Origin: Deltaproteobacteria bacterium
GTDB taxonomy: Bacteria > Desulfobacterota > Desulfofervidia > Desulfofervidales > DG-60
Reading direction: 5' to 3'
DNA: 14,988 nucleotides
NCBI GenBank assembly: GCA_021163945.1
Contig: JAGGTC010000119.1
Span: 1-14,988 of the forward strand
Below the pieces are notes generated by a model that was not told the DNA's origin, made no database searches, and worked only from the letters and a program-made list of their open reading frames with translations. Shown here piece after piece: positions 14,300 through 14,988 of this stretch (within the stretch, counting starts at the first letter, position 1; each line of letters opens with the position of its first letter). Position numbers and translations under genes: made by a program.

Positions 14300-14847
14300 A
14301 TTTTAAAGAAGTACTTTCCTATATAGCCAAAAATTTTGAAAAAAATAAGATTCGTTACGGACTAATAGGCGGCTTCTCCCTTGGAATTTTAGGGATTATA
14401 CGTACAACTGTAGATTTAGACTTTTTAATAGACAGAAGGGATTTATCTAAAGTAGATAAAATAATGGAGGAAAAAGGCTATAGATGTGTCTTCAAAACAG
14501 AAAATGTCTCTCAATATATATCAGATGACCCTGATCTAGGTGAAGTTGATTTTTTGCATGCCTTTAGAAAATATTCCCTCAAAATGCTTGAGAGGGCCCT
14601 GAAGAAGAGAGTATTTAAGGATGAAATAACTGTAAAGGTATTAAGGCCTGAAGACATCATTGGCCTTAAAATTCAGGCATTGGTCAATGATCCTGAAAGA
14701 GAGCATAGGGAGTATGCAGATATAGGAGATATTTTATCTTTGTATGGAAACAAAATTGATTGGGGTATATTAAAAGAGTATTTCTCTTTGTTTAAATTAG
14801 AAAAAAAGTTTAAAGAATTGGAAGAAAGGTATAAAAATGTTAACTAA
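14296..14847 (+). CDS. Nucleotidyltransferase of AbiEii/MNT type
   Basis: The 183-residue protein has the minimal pol-beta-fold nucleotidyltransferase signature: IGGFSLGILG (G25, G26, S28), the metal-binding pair D40-x-D42 in TTVDLDFLI, and a third carboxylate D85 in GEVDFLH. The C-terminal part, RPEDIIGLKIQAL then REYADIGDIL, resembles the helical region of AbiEii-like and related stand-alone nucleotidyltransferases. All catalytic acids are present, so NTP transfer to some acceptor is expected. Members of these families include toxins that modify tRNA and antitoxins that AMPylate partner toxins; which applies here is unknown. The ATG overlaps the cas6 stop (ATGA), and the 3' end overlaps the next ORF by 11 bp. 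There is no own ribosome-binding site, so translation probably depends on cas6. Confidence 0.85.
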   Translation: MNFKEVLSYIAKNFEKNKIRYGLIGGFSLGILGIIRTTVDLDFLIDRRDLSKVDKIMEEKGYRCVFKTENVSQYISDDPDLGEVDFLHAFRKYSLKMLERALKKRVFKDEITVKVLRPEDIIGLKIQALVNDPEREHREYADIGDILSLYGNKIDWGILKEYFSLFKLEKKFKELEERYKNVN

Positions 14848-14988
14848 AGAGGAAAAAAAGGGAATTTTAGAAGATGCCTATTCCCTTGAAAGAAAAAGGG
14901 ATTTTAGAAGGCTATCTCAAAGAAAACATGAGTTTTTTATAAAGAATGGAAAAGTAGACATGGAAAAGGTAATCTCCTTCATTGAAAA
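14837..14988 (+). CDS. Unknown protein, N-terminal part (runs off the window)
   Basis: An ATG at 14837 opens a frame that continues to the window edge with 50 visible residues. The start overlaps the nucleotidyltransferase end by 11 bp, and GAAAGG lies 7 nt upstream, a good ribosome-binding site. This supports it as a real gene. The sequence is highly charged and helical-looking: it begins MLTKEEKKGILEDAYSLERK, continues RDFRRLSQRKHEFFIKNGK, and ends near KVISFIE. I do not recognise the family. Its tight coupling to the nucleotidyltransferase suggests a functional partner, for example the other half of a toxin-antitoxin pair, but this is inference from position only. Confidence 0.65.
   Translation, partial: MLTKEEKKGILEDAYSLERKRDFRRLSQRKHEFFIKNGKVDMEKVISFIE

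Noticed and set aside
14296..14847. CCA-adding enzyme for the CCA-less tRNA-Leu
   Set aside because: At 183 residues, and without the head/neck domain motifs of CCA-adding enzymes, it fits a small stand-alone nucleotidyltransferase much better.

Overview
The window looks like a compact bacterial chromosome segment of roughly 40% GC (judged by eye). Genes overlap or nearly touch, and AGG/AGA (Arg) and ATA (Ile) codons are frequent. A lipid A-type acyltransferase suggests an outer membrane. The split glycine decarboxylase (gcvPA + gcvPB), the AT-rich codon use and a Cas6 would fit a thermophilic Gram-negative lineage such as Desulfobacterota or a relative. That placement is inference with low confidence; nothing here fixes the taxon.

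Layout. (1) 1-522 (+): the C-terminal end of a hybrid histidine kinase (ATP-binding domain end plus a receiver domain). (2) 6671-538 (-): a tightly packed cluster ispF, gltX, gcvT, gcvH, gcvPA, gcvPB. It combines isoprenoid synthesis, Glu-tRNA synthesis and the glycine cleavage system (only the E3 lipoamide dehydrogenase is absent). Four of the five junctions are overlaps. (3) 6769-7954 (+): a small one-helix membrane protein of unknown function and a MEMO1-family protein. (4) 8007-12471 (+): a second gltX followed by trpE, trpG and trpD, again with overlapping or near-touching ends. These supply Glu-tRNA and the first two steps of tryptophan synthesis. trpC, trpF, trpB and trpA are not here. 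(5) 13301-12474 (-): an LpxL/HtrB-like acyltransferase, convergent with trpD. (6) 13370-13455 (+): tRNA-Leu(UAA) with its own promoter and no encoded CCA. (7) 13583 to the end (+): an accessory-looking module of cas6, a nucleotidyltransferase of AbiEii/MNT type, and a truncated unknown ORF. The three genes overlap one another and are probably read from one near-consensus promoter.

The housekeeping part is conventional in content but has two glutamyl-tRNA synthetase genes in divergent operons about 1.8 kb apart. The part most likely to hold something undescribed is the right end. There a Cas6 without a visible CRISPR array or other cas genes is coupled to a nucleotidyltransferase and an unknown small protein. 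It lies just downstream of a tRNA gene whose 3' end is repeated as a 10-bp direct repeat, a pattern that resembles an integration scar.

No gene-free stretch exceeds 300 bases. The longest is 13302-13582, which holds the tRNA, two promoters and the short repeat.
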